From Luteibacter aegosomatis (GTDB lineage: Bacteria > Pseudomonadota > Gammaproteobacteria > Xanthomonadales > Rhodanobacteraceae), in NCBI RefSeq assembly GCF_023078455.1, contig NZ_CP095740.1, positions 496,001-560,000 of the forward strand: DNA of 64,000 nucleotides. The letters run 5' to 3'. Positions 1 through 8,649 of the stretch are shown one piece after another; within the stretch, counting starts at the first letter, position 1; each line of letters begins with the position of its first letter. The position numbers and the translations under genes were made by a program. The notes beneath the pieces were generated by a model that saw only the letters and a list, made by a program, of their open reading frames with translations, searched no databases and was not told the DNA's origin.

Positions 1-1577
1 ATGGCCGCCGTGGTCGGTAACAGTTGCATCAGGCCGCGGGCGTCGGCGCTCGAGCGCGCGTCGCTCATCCAGGCGCTCTCGGCGCGGATGATCGCGTAGG
101 CCCACGGCGCTTCGATACCCGCCTGGCCCGACTGCTCGACGACGCCGTCCTGTCGCGCCAGCGGAAAGCGTTGTTCGTACAGGCGCAACGCGTCGCCGGA
201 CGACAGGCCGAAGACCGCGCGGTCGTACCATCCCTTGCGGAAGGCGAGGTCGGCGGCGAGCCGCTGGGTGTCGGCATCGCGGCCGGCCAACGCCGCGCTC
301 CACTCGCGGCGCCCCAGCTTCTGCAGGCCGACGGCGTAGAGCTCGAATGCGCGGTCGAGACCGGGATCGTTCAACAGGGCGGCCTCGCGCCGCTCGTCGG
401 TGGCCAGGGTCGACGGGCAGATGGCATACGAGGCGTCGATGCGATCGGCGGCAAGGAAGCCGAAATAGGTGGCTTCCTGCGAAACGCGTCGATAGATCGC
501 CTGCGCCTCGTCGTGGCGACCGAGCTTCGCGAGCACCAGCGCGCGGAAATAGCGCCATTCGCCGTCGTCTTTCTGCGAGGGGGCGAGGGCGTCCAGGGCG
601 GTGAGCGCGGCATTCCAGTCCTGCCGGGCCAGCGCGACGCGCACGCGCCATTCGCGCGTGCCGTCGGTCTGCGCGCCGGGCGGCAGGGCGGCCAGCCGGT
701 CGAGCGCGGACTCGTCGAAATCCGTGGCATGGAACAGCGCCAGCGAGTTCTCGATCGCGCCCTTCTGCTGCTCGCTCAGGGCGAAGCGCGGTGCGAGCGT
801 GGCCCAGGCGCTGTCGGCGACGGTCGATTGCTTGCGCGCCATGCGTTGCAAGGCGAAGGTGACGGCCTGTCGATGGCGTGGGGTATCGGGCCAATCGGTG
901 GCCTGGCGCAGGGCCGTGGCGGGATCGTTGAGCGCCAGGGCGATACGCTGGGCCACGGGTGCGTCCGACGGCGGCAGGCGTGGGGCCAGCGCCGCCACCG
1001 TGCCGCCCTTGCCCGAGTCGGCGGCCACCTGGATGCGTGCCCACACGCGATCGGTGGTGAGCAGGCCCTGGCCGGCCGCCGCGTCGATCACGGGATCGCA
1101 GCTGTTGGGCAGGCTGGCTTTCTTCCACAGGTCGGCCAGGTCGCGCTCGAACACCAGGGGCTCGTTCCGGGAAAGCTTCGCCTGCAGCGCGAAACACGCC
1201 AGCGAATCGCCCAGGCCGGGCTGGTACATGGCGGTGAACGTGGCCCAGTCCTTGCGCCGGGCCAGCTCGCCGAGGAAGTCGCGACGCAGGTCGGCGGCGG
1301 GAATCAGGCCCGGATAGCGGTCGAGGTAGGCCTGCACCGGCGCACGATCCAGCGTGCGAAGGTCGTGGGTGAGCGCCGCGGCCTCGAGGTAGGGGAACAG
1401 GCTGTACCCCTCCAGCCCCGTGGCCTGAGCGCGCCAAGCGTCGCCGCCCTGGGTGGTCGCCACGGCGTAGGCCTCGCGAAAGCGCGCGCGTTGCGCATCG
1501 GTGCCTTCGGCGGAGGCGGACGGCGCATGGGCGAGCGCGAGGGCGGCGAGGGCAAAGCCGGCCAGGAAGCGGATCAT
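1..1577 (-). CDS. slt: Soluble lytic murein transglycosylase (Slt70-like), C-terminus cut by window edge
   Basis: Periplasmic enzyme that cleaves the MurNAc-GlcNAc bond of peptidoglycan to give 1,6-anhydro products. The reading frame begins with a signal peptide (MIRFLAGFALAALALAHA), followed by a long helical region as in the Slt70 superhelical ring. Near the left edge the catalytic SLT domain starts: the motif IIRAESAW carries the expected catalytic Glu around residue 500, followed by GLMQLLP. About 525 codons are present and the rest of the SLT domain lies outside the window, so this is partial, not truncated. An AAGGAA stretch upstream of the ATG supports the start. It is divergent from the GH17 gene. 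Confidence 0.9.
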   Translation of the reverse strand, partial: MIRFLAGFALAALALAHAPSASAEGTDAQRARFREAYAVATTQGGDAWRAQATGLEGYSLFPYLEAAALTHDLRTLDRAPVQAYLDRYPGLIPAADLRRDFLGELARRKDWATFTAMYQPGLGDSLACFALQAKLSRNEPLVFERDLADLWKKASLPNSCDPVIDAAAGQGLLTTDRVWARIQVAADSGKGGTVAALAPRLPPSDAPVAQRIALALNDPATALRQATDWPDTPRHRQAVTFALQRMARKQSTVADSAWATLAPRFALSEQQKGAIENSLALFHATDFDESALDRLAALPPGAQTDGTREWRVRVALARQDWNAALTALDALAPSQKDDGEWRYFRALVLAKLGRHDEAQAIYRRVSQEATYFGFLAADRIDASYAICPSTLATDERREAALLNDPGLDRAFELYAVGLQKLGRREWSAALAGRDADTQRLAADLAFRKGWYDRAVFGLSSGDALRLYEQRFPLARQDGVVEQSGQAGIEAPWAYAIIRAESAWMSDARSSADARGLMQLLPTTAA

Positions 1578-1724
1578 CGGTATTCCTTCACGGGTGCGTA
1601 CCGCATGATTGTAAGAAACCGGCGCGCAGGTCGGATGAACGGCATCGGCGAAAGGGAATCGCCCTGTCGCGTCCGGCCCGTTAAGCTAATCCGGATCGAC
1701 ATCCTCGCTTCACACTGGAACGGC

Positions 1725-3371
1725 ATGCCGCCCCATACCTCCTACGCGCGGTTCGCGCGACCGCTCGCCTGGATCCTCCTCGCCGCCGCCGCCGTGTTCG
1801 GCGCCGGTTACTGGTGGCTGCTCGGCCGCCCGGTGAACCTGCCGGATTCGCCCACGGCCAAGATCGCCTGCGTATCGTACGCGCCGTTCCGCCTCAAGGG
1901 CGAAACGCCGTTCGACCTCAACGCGTTCATTCCGCCCGAGCGCATCGACGCCGATCTCAAGGCGTTGTCGGCGCGCTTCGATTGCGTGCGCACGTACTCG
2001 ATGAGCCAGGGCCTGGGTGCCGTGCCCGACATCGCCGGTCGCTACGGCATGAAAGTGCTGATGGGCATCTGGCTGGGCCGCGATCCGGCCGCCAACGAGC
2101 GCGAGATCAAGCTCGGCATCGAGGCCGCGCGCCGCGACCACGACAACCTGCGCGGCATCGTGGTGGGCAACGAGGTGATGTTGCGCGGCGAGTTGTCCGA
2201 AAAAGCGCTCGCCGCTTACATCGCGCGGGTGAACGACGCCACAGACGTGCCGGTGACGTACGCCGACGTCTGGGAGTTCTGGCTCAAGCATCCGGCGTTG
2301 GCCAAGGTCACCGACTACCTCACGATCCACATCCTGCCCTATTGGGAAGACGAGCCGGTGGCGCCCGAGCGTGCCGTACGCCACGTGGCCGACGTGTACC
2401 AGCAGATGAAGGCCCGGTTTCCCGGCAAGTCCATCATGATCGGCGAAACCGGTTGGCCCAGCCAGGGACGCACGCGCCGGGACGCCAGCGCCAGCCTCGT
2501 CAACGAGGCGCGCTACCTGCGCGAATTCCTCGACTACGCCGCCACGGTCGACATGCCCTACAACGTGATCGAGGCCTTCGACCAGCCGTGGAAGCGCGAC
2601 CTGGAGGGCACCGTCGGCGGCTACTGGGGCATTTTCGACGTCGACGCGAAGCCCAAGTTCGCCATGACCGGCCCGGTGGTCGAGGAGCCGCGCTGGACCT
2701 GGGCGATCGGCGCCGGTGGCGCCGGTGCCGTGTTGTTCCTGCTGGTGGGCACGGTTCGCCGTCGCTGGCATGGTCTTTCGGGTTGGCTGTCGCTGGCGTT
2801 GGCCGGGTTCGCCGCGGGTACCGCGCTCGCCGCGCATGCGCGGCTCCTGGCGTTCGCCTGTCGCAACACGCTCGAATGGGCGGTGGGCATCGGTATCGGC
2901 GTCGTCGCGCTGTTCACGGCGTTGTCGTTGTCGCGGACCATCGCCGCGCGCCTGGCGTCGCCGATCAACCCCGCGGCCGTCGCCCCGCGTCCCGGCGAGC
3001 GGCGCATCCTGGGCATCGCGTGGTCGGGCGTGTTCACGCCGCAGCGGTTCTTCTGGATGTTCGTGCTGACGCTCTACGGCATCCTGATGGTGTTCAACGG
3101 CCGCTACCGCGATTTCCCGGTGGGCCTGTTCGCCCTGCCGTCTATCGGCTTCCTGTTGCTGGCCATGCTGCGCACCCGCGAGGAAGCGCTCATGCCGCTG
3201 GTGGAGGAGCGCTTGCTGGCGATCTGGTTGGTGCTGCTGGGTGCCGCCGTGGTGGTGCAGGAGAACGGGGCCAACCTGGTGTCGTGGGGTTGGCTGGTGC
3301 TGAATCTCGCGCTGGCGGTGCCGGTACTCGGCGCATGGCATCGGGCACGCCGCCGCGTTATCACTCCGTAG
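1725..3371 (+). CDS. Membrane-anchored glycoside hydrolase family 17-like protein
   Basis: 548 aa. An N-terminal membrane anchor (about residues 10-30) is followed by a GH17-type beta-glucan hydrolase/transglycosylase domain (about 45-320). The two signature glutamates are visible: E150 in GNEVMLRG (proposed acid/base) and E241 in MIGETGWPS (proposed nucleophile). About 200 C-terminal residues hold several hydrophobic segments, which suggests a membrane-embedded tail. Related proteobacterial proteins act on periplasmic or surface beta-glucans, but the substrate cannot be read from sequence. I placed the start at the ATG directly before the anchor; the much longer frame extending left is antisense to slt. 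A paired palindromic repeat follows the stop within 3 bases. Confidence 0.82.
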   Translation: MPPHTSYARFARPLAWILLAAAAVFGAGYWWLLGRPVNLPDSPTAKIACVSYAPFRLKGETPFDLNAFIPPERIDADLKALSARFDCVRTYSMSQGLGAVPDIAGRYGMKVLMGIWLGRDPAANEREIKLGIEAARRDHDNLRGIVVGNEVMLRGELSEKALAAYIARVNDATDVPVTYADVWEFWLKHPALAKVTDYLTIHILPYWEDEPVAPERAVRHVADVYQQMKARFPGKSIMIGETGWPSQGRTRRDASASLVNEARYLREFLDYAATVDMPYNVIEAFDQPWKRDLEGTVGGYWGIFDVDAKPKFAMTGPVVEEPRWTWAIGAGGAGAVLFLLVGTVRRRWHGLSGWLSLALAGFAAGTALAAHARLLAFACRNTLEWAVGIGIGVVALFTALSLSRTIAARLASPINPAAVAPRPGERRILGIAWSGVFTPQRFFWMFVLTLYGILMVFNGRYRDFPVGLFALPSIGFLLLAMLRTREEALMPLVEERLLAIWLVLLGAAVVVQENGANLVSWGWLVLNLALAVPVLGAWHRARRRVITP

Positions 3372-3373
3372 GT

Positions 3374-3440
3374 ATCGCGGACAGGGTCCGCTCCCACCCA
3401 CCCTCCGGTAGGAAGGGCGGGAGCGGACCCTGTCCGCGAT
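3374..3440. repeat. REPIN-like paired palindrome (family 1)
   Basis: Two inverted copies of a REP-like unit. Each has the stem-loop core GCGGACAGGGTCCGC (6-bp stem, AGG loop) with a TCCCACC tag facing the centre. It lies 2 bases after the GH17 stop and just before the convergent 3' end at 3450. The same unit recurs at 8008, 32794, 35474, 45146 and 56043 (degenerate). It could also act as a bidirectional terminator. Confidence 0.85.
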
Positions 3441-3449
3441 GGGAATGTC

Positions 3450-3830
3450 TTAGGCGGTGACGAGCGCGCTCCGCTGGTCGTATTGAACCCGCACCAGTCG
3501 CAACGCACCCACCAGCAAGGCCACCGCGCCGCCTTCGTAGCAATACAGTTGCAAGGCGATCACGCCGAGGCAGGCCGCCAGCGTGGACACGCCCGTGCCG
3601 CGCACGAACAGTGCGACCAGCGCCACGACCACGGCTGCATAGCCGTAGGTGTAGTTGAGAAATCCCTGCACGATCAGGTTGCGCGTGCCGCACCACCAAG
3701 GGCCGTCGCGGCCGTCGCAGGCATGCGCCATGTCGGAAGGTTCGATGAAACCGTAGCGAAGCAGGACGGCGCCGATCGCGACGAGGACGATGAGGGCCCA
3801 GGGCAGGGCGGCGCGGAGCGGGGAGGTCAT
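3450..3830 (-). CDS. Small multi-pass membrane protein, unknown function
   Basis: 126 aa and not recognised. About three hydrophobic segments are visible: residues 7-25, about 55-75, and about 80-115. A periplasm-type loop between the first two contains cysteines in ACDGRDGPWWCGTRN. The start ATG overlaps the stop of the upstream EEP gene by four bases (ATGA), so the two are probably translationally coupled and functionally linked. It may be a membrane partner of the nuclease/phosphatase-like protein. Confidence 0.75.
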   Translation of the reverse strand: MTSPLRAALPWALIVLVAIGAVLLRYGFIEPSDMAHACDGRDGPWWCGTRNLIVQGFLNYTYGYAAVVVALVALFVRGTGVSTLAACLGVIALQLYCYEGGAVALLVGALRLVRVQYDQRSALVTA

Positions 3831-4648
3831 GGCGTGGAACTCATGTGCGTCGCACCCGCGGCTTGCGCGATGGCGAGCGGCAGGCGGATTTCGGCCGCGA
3901 GCGGCAGGTGGTCGGAGAACGCGCGCGGCAACGTCCACGTGCGCTCGAGGGTGATATCGGCCGAGGTGAGGATGTGGTCGAGCGCGCGCCGCGGCTTCCA
4001 GCTGGGGAAGGTGGGCATGGCGTTCGTCGGCACCTGCAAGGCGGTCTTGTCGAAGAGCAGACGCATCTCGGGGCTCGACGGCTCGGTGTTGAGGTCGCCC
4101 ATCAACACGGCATGCGGGTAGGGCGCCAGCAGCTCGGCGATGAAGGCGAGCTGGCCCATGCGCGCGGCAGCGCCCAACGAGAGATGGGCCACCACCACCA
4201 CCAGTGCGTCGGTGCCCTCGCCGAAGCGGACGAACAGCGCGCCACGCCCCTTGATGCGCCCGGGCAGCGGGTAATCGATGACTTCGGTCGGCTCGATACG
4301 GCTCAGCAGGCCGTTGGCCGAATGCGCCACCCGGGCCATGGGCCGGTTGGGCTGGTGGCTCCAGAACGGCATGCCGGCGGCTTCGGCGATGTAGCGGGTC
4401 TGGTTGAGGAAACCCGAACGCAGGCTGCCGGCATCGGCCTCCTGCAGGCCCACCACGTCGAATTCGTGCAGCAGGGCGGCGAGCGAGTCGAGGTTGGCGA
4501 GTTTCGACGGACCGGGCAGCACCGCGTTGACGCTGCGCGTGAAGTAGTCGCTGTACCGCTGGACGCTCGCGCCGGCGAGGATGTTGCAACTCAGCAGGCG
4601 CAGGGTGCGCTCGGAGGCGTTGGGGGAGGACGGCGTTGAGCGGGTCAT
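3827..4648 (-). CDS. Endonuclease/exonuclease/phosphatase (EEP) family protein
   Basis: 273 aa with the EEP fold signatures in order: N22 in SCNILAG, E70 in GLQEAD, H155 in VAHLSLG, D185 and N187 in GDLNTEP, D224 in RALDHIL, and the catalytic pair D246-H247 in SDHLPL. These coordinate divalent metal for phosphodiester cleavage. Family members act on DNA, phosphoinositides or sphingomyelin, and the substrate here is unknown. There is no signal peptide. The start at the ATG of MTRSTPSS is downstream of a hairpin that separates it from dsbA. It overlaps the small membrane-protein gene by ATGA. Confidence 0.85.
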   Translation of the reverse strand: MTRSTPSSPNASERTLRLLSCNILAGASVQRYSDYFTRSVNAVLPGPSKLANLDSLAALLHEFDVVGLQEADAGSLRSGFLNQTRYIAEAAGMPFWSHQPNRPMARVAHSANGLLSRIEPTEVIDYPLPGRIKGRGALFVRFGEGTDALVVVVAHLSLGAAARMGQLAFIAELLAPYPHAVLMGDLNTEPSSPEMRLLFDKTALQVPTNAMPTFPSWKPRRALDHILTSADITLERTWTLPRAFSDHLPLAAEIRLPLAIAQAAGATHMSSTP

Positions 4649-4693
4649 GGCTTCAAGGCAGGGCAAGGTCTCGTCGGGCCGTGGCGTCGGAGG

Positions 4694-4722
4694 ATGCCCC
4701 CCGCCGTGTGAACGGGGGGCAT
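4694..4722 (-). terminator. GC-rich hairpin after dsbA homologue
   Basis: A 10-bp inverted repeat (ATGCCCCCCG / CGGGGGGCAT) with a 9-base loop lies between the dsbA-like gene and the downstream EEP gene. There is no clear T-run, so termination strength is uncertain. Confidence 0.5.
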
Positions 4723-4737
4723 GGGCCGGCCGGCGGC

Positions 4738-5391
4738 TTACTTGCCGCCGTTGCGTTCCTTGTTCACCAGGAACATGACCACGTCGTTGAGCTGGTCGAA
4801 GTCCTTGATGTTGTTGCTGCGGTACTTGCCGTCCACGACCACCGTCGGCGTGCCTTCGACGCCCCAGGCCTGGACCAGTTTCGTGTCGCGTTCGATCTGT
4901 GCCTTGACCTCGGGCCCCTGGGCCACTTGCACGAACTTCGCGCTGTCGACGCCGTAGTTCTGCTTGTACCAGTCGGCCATCTCCTCGAGGGCGTTCAGCG
5001 GCATGTGCAGGTCCCACTTGGCCTTGAACAGCTTGTCGGTGGACTCGTCGAGCTTGCCGGCGGGAACGAGCTTCGCCGCGGCGTAGTAGGCCTGCGCGAA
5101 CGGCAGCCAGGCGTCGTTGAAGGCGGCCGGCACGCGGTGGAACACGACATCCTTGGGCAGCTTCTTCTGGAGTTCTTCCACCTTGGGCTCGTAGTGCGCG
5201 CAGTGGATGCAGCCGAACGAGAACACCTCCACGACCTCGACCTTGCCCTTGGGGTCCAGGCGCTGCGGCGTGGCGATGGACGCGTATTCCGCGCCGTCGG
5301 TGAAGCTGGGGGCCGCGCCTTCGGCGGGCTTGGCGCTGCACGCCGTGGACAGGGCCAGGGCGAAGAGCAGCAGCGGGAGACGCTTGAACAT
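4738..5391 (-). CDS. dsbA: DsbA-family thiol:disulfide oxidoreductase, lipoprotein (CIHC active site)
   Basis: 217 aa. The signal peptide ends in a lipobox (LSTAC, Cys18), so the protein is probably lipid-anchored in the periplasm. The thioredoxin-fold active site is C61-I-H-C64 in FSFGCIHC, and the cis-proline loop EGTPTVVVDGKYR follows near residue 175. DsbA proteins oxidise cysteines of exported proteins. Classical DsbA has CPHC; Ile at the first dipeptide position is unusual and could shift redox potential. I chose the ATG of MFKRLPLL because it gives a clean signal peptide; longer in-frame starts do not. It is tandem with a second DsbA-family gene upstream. Confidence 0.9.
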   Translation of the reverse strand: MFKRLPLLLFALALSTACSAKPAEGAAPSFTDGAEYASIATPQRLDPKGKVEVVEVFSFGCIHCAHYEPKVEELQKKLPKDVVFHRVPAAFNDAWLPFAQAYYAAAKLVPAGKLDESTDKLFKAKWDLHMPLNALEEMADWYKQNYGVDSAKFVQVAQGPEVKAQIERDTKLVQAWGVEGTPTVVVDGKYRSNNIKDFDQLNDVVMFLVNKERNGGK

Positions 5392-5423
5392 GGAAATCTC
5401 CATATAAGTGCGAGGGGAAGCGG

Positions 5424-6311
5424 TTACTTGCCCGCGGCTTCCTTGGTGATCAGCCACTGGGTGAGTTCGAGGGCCTGCGGATAGCCGCCGGCGGTGATCG
5501 GGGTGAGCCGGTACTTGCCGTTCACGACGATCGTCGGCGTGCTATCGACCTCGTAGGCGCGGATCAGTTCATCGGCGCGTTTCATCTTGGTGTTGATGGT
5601 GAAGGAGTTCGCGGTGGCGACGAATTCCTCGGGCTTCACGCCGTACTTGGCGTAGAACTTGGCCACGTCGTCGATGGTGGGCCAGCCCGACTCGGGCTTG
5701 GGCTTGTTCGTCTGCTTGTCGTAGATGCCCAGTTCGCCGCTCTTGAACACGGCGTCGAACATGGCGTCGTGGCTCTGCTTGTCCACGCCGAAGGCCTGGG
5801 CGGTGATGTAGGCGCGCTGCAGCAACGGCCAGTTCTCGTCCGGGCGGAACGCGGCGGGGGTGTAGGTCATCACCGTGCCCTTGGGCAGGCTCTTGACCAG
5901 TTCGTCGACCATGCCGTGGAACTGGAAGCAGGCCGGGCAGCCGTAGGAGAACACCTCGGTGACCTCGATCTTGCCCGGGGTGCTGGTCGGCTGGGCGGGA
6001 TCGATGCGGAAATAGTGCTTGCCTTCCACCCACTTGCCGTCGTCGACGAACGGCTTCACGTCGGGACGCTTGGCGTCGTCTTCGCTGGGCGCGGGGGCCG
6101 GTGCGACGGCCGCGGCCGTGCCGGTGCCGGCGGGCGCGCTGCTGGTGGCGGGCGCGGGGGCGGCGGCCGTGGCCGGAGCGGCGGGCGCGGCTGCCGCGGG
6201 GGCGCTCGTGGAGGCGGTCGCCGGAGCGGCGGGAGCGGTCTCCTGGTTGCCGGAGCCGCAGGCCGCGAGGCCGATCAGGGCGGCGCAGAGGAGAGGAAGG
6301 CGCATACGCAT
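5424..6311 (-). CDS. DsbA-family lipoprotein with Ala/Pro-rich linker (CPAC active site)
   Basis: 295 aa. A lipobox LAAC (Cys18) is followed by about 60 residues of low-complexity Ala/Pro/Thr linker, then a DsbA-like thioredoxin domain from about residue 90. The active site is C125-P-A-C128 in YGCPACFQF, with the cis-Pro loop DSTPTIVVNGKYR. The linker probably spans from the lipid anchor to the catalytic domain. It lies 32 bp upstream of the CIHC paralogue in the same direction, so the pair is likely co-transcribed and may divide oxidation and isomerisation or serve different clients, such as cytochrome c maturation. Confidence 0.88.
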   Translation of the reverse strand: MRMRLPLLCAALIGLAACGSGNQETAPAAPATASTSAPAAAAPAAPATAAAPAPATSSAPAGTGTAAAVAPAPAPSEDDAKRPDVKPFVDDGKWVEGKHYFRIDPAQPTSTPGKIEVTEVFSYGCPACFQFHGMVDELVKSLPKGTVMTYTPAAFRPDENWPLLQRAYITAQAFGVDKQSHDAMFDAVFKSGELGIYDKQTNKPKPESGWPTIDDVAKFYAKYGVKPEEFVATANSFTINTKMKRADELIRAYEVDSTPTIVVNGKYRLTPITAGGYPQALELTQWLITKEAAGK

Positions 6312-6343
6312 CGGTGGTGTCCTTTTCTTACCGTCGAAATGAG

Positions 6344-6364
6344 AACGGGCCCGACGGGCCCGTT
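6344..6364 (-). terminator. Hairpin between cytochrome c4 and the DsbA-family gene
   Basis: A 9-bp perfect stem, AACGGGCCC/GGGCCCGTT with a 3-base loop, lies just downstream of the cytochrome c4 stop on the minus strand and is followed by a short pyrimidine stretch. It probably separates the cytochrome transcript from the dsbA pair. Confidence 0.55.
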
Positions 6365-6386
6365 CGATCTTCCAACTTTAACGCCT

Positions 6387-7199
6387 TCAGGGCGACGCTG
6401 GGGCGGCGGCCGGCACGGGTTCGTTCGTGTGCAGGCCTTCGATGTAGCTGGCGACGGCGGCGATATCCTTGTCGTCGAGCTTTTTCGCCACCTCGACCAT
6501 GATCTTCGTGTGCGGGCCCGCCTGCGCCGGGTCGCGTTCGCGCAGCGCCTTCAGGCGCGATTCGGTGTACTTCGCGTGCTGGCTGGTGAGCTGCGGGTAA
6601 TGGGCCCCCGGATTGCCGCGGCCATCGGGGCCGTGGCACGCCATGCAGGCGGGAATGCCGCGGTCGACGTCGCCGGAGCGATAGAGCCCCTGGCCCTGTT
6701 CGACGTAGGCCTGGTCGGCCACGCCCGGCAGCGACGCCTTGGTGGCGAAGTAGGCGCCGACGTCGTGCATGTCCTGCTCGGACAGCGCCTGGGCAAAGCC
6801 CTGCATGACCGGATTCATGCGCTTGCCGGACTTGAAGTCGGCCAGTTGCGCGGCGATGTACTGTTCGCTCTGGCCGGCGAGGCGCGGGTATTGCGGATCG
6901 GTGGAGTTGCCGTCCATGCCGTGGCAGGCGCCGCAGACGGCGGCCTTGCCCTGACCCGCGGTGGCGTCGCCCGGCTTGAGGGCCGCGCCGGCTTCGCCCG
7001 AGGGCGTGGCGGCGGTGGCCTGCTCGCCCGTGGGCATGCCCGGCGTGGCCGGATCGGTGGCGGCATTGGCGCCGGGCTTGGCGGCCGTGCCCGACGGCGC
7101 GGGTGCGCTGGACGGCTTGGCGGGAGCAACGGACTGAGCGCCTGCGGCGCTCATGACGAGCATGGTGACGATGGCAGCGGCGGCGTGCCTGAACTTCAT
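6387..7199 (-). CDS. Diheme cytochrome c4
   Basis: 270 aa periplasmic electron carrier. It has a signal peptide (MKFRHAAAAIVTMLVMSAAGAQ), an Ala/Pro/Gly-rich spacer (about 23-78), then two class I cytochrome domains with heme sites C89-GA-CH93 and C185-MA-CH189. Met ligands are expected in each domain (for example MNPVMQGF). Cytochrome c4 carries electrons from the bc1 complex to terminal oxidases, which fits the cox cluster 11 kb away. The start is the ATG before the signal peptide; an upstream in-frame extension is not plausible. Divergent from engB, with a good sigma70-like promoter in the gap. Confidence 0.9.
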   Translation of the reverse strand: MKFRHAAAAIVTMLVMSAAGAQSVAPAKPSSAPAPSGTAAKPGANAATDPATPGMPTGEQATAATPSGEAGAALKPGDATAGQGKAAVCGACHGMDGNSTDPQYPRLAGQSEQYIAAQLADFKSGKRMNPVMQGFAQALSEQDMHDVGAYFATKASLPGVADQAYVEQGQGLYRSGDVDRGIPACMACHGPDGRGNPGAHYPQLTSQHAKYTESRLKALRERDPAQAGPHTKIMVEVAKKLDDKDIAAVASYIEGLHTNEPVPAAAPASP

Positions 7200-7262
7200 A
7201 AGTGTCTCCGGAAGGGGATACTTCATGACCGGGCGTGCTCCCTGCCACGCCTGAACCGAATG

Positions 7263-7292
7263 ATTATGGCGGTGCCTTGAGAGCCCGGTCAA
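7263..7292 (-). promoter_or_regulatory. Putative sigma70 promoter for cytochrome c4
   Basis: On the minus strand, TTGACC (-35, 7292-7287) and CATAAT (-10, 7268-7263) are separated by 18 bp and lie 64-93 bases upstream of the cytochrome start. It is one of the better matches to consensus in the window. Confidence 0.5.
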
Positions 7293-7349
7293 ACCCATGC
7301 CGCTATACTGCCGGGCCCTGCTCGTGCAGCCCGGTTTATCCGACACGCC

Positions 7350-7997
7350 ATGTCATCCAATCCGCTCAACGGCGCCCGCTTCGTTCTGGCCGCGCACGAA
7401 ATCACCCAGTTGCCCTACGACCAGGGCGCCGAAGTGGCGTTCGCCGGTCGCTCCAACGCGGGCAAGTCGAGCGCGCTCAATGCGTTGACGGGCCATAACG
7501 CGTTGGCGCGCACGTCGAAGACGCCGGGCCGCACGCAGCTGATGGTGGTGTTCGACCTTCCGCCGCTGAAGATGGGCGAGGACGCCACGCCGCTCGACGC
7601 GCGCCTGGTGGATCTCCCCGGCTACGGCTATGCGAAGGTGCCCGAGGCGATGCGCACGCACTGGCGCGGCGAGATCGACGCCTACCTCAAGATGCGCCGC
7701 AGCCTGCGCGGCATCGTGCTCATCGTGGACATTCGCCACGAGATGAAGGATTTCGACCGCACGATGCTGGCGTTCTGCGCGGCCACCGAACTGCCGTGCC
7801 ACGTGCTGCTGACCAAGGCCGACAAGATCTCGCGCGGCCAGGCGGCCAAGGCGCTGGACGCGCTGCGCAAGGATTTTCGCCAGCAGGGCGTGCAGGGCAC
7901 GGCGCAGGTGTTTTCGTCGCTGGCGAAGACCGGTGTCGAAGAGGCCCGGGCGAAGATCATGGAACTGCTGCGTACGCCTCGCTCGCACGAACTCTGA
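7350..7997 (+). CDS. engB: Ribosome biogenesis GTPase EngB/YsxC (YihA)
   Basis: 215 aa, cytoplasmic TRAFAC-class GTPase needed for 50S subunit assembly. G1 P-loop GRSNAGKS is at residues 33-40, G3 is DLPGYGYAKV, G4 is LTKADK, and G5 is in VFSSLAKTG. Length and motif order match the family. The start ATG follows the divergent promoter region shared with cytochrome c4. A family 1 palindromic repeat begins 11 bases after the stop. Confidence 0.95.
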   Translation: MSSNPLNGARFVLAAHEITQLPYDQGAEVAFAGRSNAGKSSALNALTGHNALARTSKTPGRTQLMVVFDLPPLKMGEDATPLDARLVDLPGYGYAKVPEAMRTHWRGEIDAYLKMRRSLRGIVLIVDIRHEMKDFDRTMLAFCAATELPCHVLLTKADKISRGQAAKALDALRKDFRQQGVQGTAQVFSSLAKTGVEEARAKIMELLRTPRSHEL

Positions 7998-8007
7998 AGC
8001 GAAACCC

Positions 8008-8084
8008 ATCGAGGACAGGGTCCGCTCCCATCCCTCGGCAGGAAAGCCGGCTACCGAAGGGTGGGTGCGGACCCTGTCCGCGAT
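8008..8084. repeat. REPIN-like paired palindrome (family 1)
   Basis: Two inverted copies of the TCCCACC-tagged GCGGAC...GTCCGC unit, the left one with a mismatch (GAGGAC). It fills the gap between the convergent engB and methionine sulfoxide reductase genes, ending one base before the latter's stop codon. Confidence 0.85.
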
Positions 8085-8576
8085 TCAGGTCGCGAGCGTT
8101 TCCATGAAGACCCGGCAAAGCGACTCCATGCCCTTGCGATCTTCCTCGTCGAACCGCGCCACCGTCGGGCTGTCGACGTCCCACACGCCGAACAGGCTGC
8201 CGTCGGCCTTCACCAGCGGCACCACGATTTCGGCGTTGGACGCGGCATCGCAGGCGATGTGCCCATCGAACGCGTGCACGTCGCGCACGAGCTGCGTCTG
8301 CCGCGTCTGCGCGGCGGTGCCGCACACGCCGCGGCCCAGCGCGATGCGGATGCAGGCCGGCTTGCCCTGGAAAGGCCCCACCACCAGCTCGGTGCCGTCG
8401 TAGAGGTAGAAGCCCGCCCAGTTGAGGTCGGGCAGCACGTCGTACACAAGGGCCGCGAAGTTGGCGGCGTTGGCGATCGTGTTGGGCTCGCCGTGCATGA
8501 GCCCCGCGGCCTGCTCCGCCAGTTCGGCGTAGAGGGTGGCCTTGTCGGCGGTGTCGATGGCCTTGGCTTCGTACAT
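8085..8576 (-). CDS. msrC: Free methionine-(R)-sulfoxide reductase (GAF domain)
   Basis: 163 aa single GAF domain protein that reduces free methionine-R-sulfoxide. The three family cysteines are present: C75 in KPACIRIA, C85 in GRGVCGTA and C109 in GHIACDAA, as in the E. coli YebR type. The acidic substrate pocket motif GVWDVDSP lies near residue 140. Cytoplasmic, no signal. The start is the ATG facing bioD across a 73-bp divergent gap. It ends immediately beside a family 1 repeat. Confidence 0.9.
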   Translation of the reverse strand: MYEAKAIDTADKATLYAELAEQAAGLMHGEPNTIANAANFAALVYDVLPDLNWAGFYLYDGTELVVGPFQGKPACIRIALGRGVCGTAAQTRQTQLVRDVHAFDGHIACDAASNAEIVVPLVKADGSLFGVWDVDSPTVARFDEEDRKGMESLCRVFMETLAT

Positions 8577-8649
8577 GGCGGCGTCCGGACGTCTGCGGGT
8601 AGTCGAAGCCGTGTATGGTGCCACGTCCCAGCCAGCGCAAGGCCGCTCC

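Noticed and set aside
24..3371. Apparent 1115-residue fusion covering slt antisense and the GH17 protein
   Set aside because: The first half is antisense to slt; the real GH17 protein starts at 1725 with its own membrane anchor.
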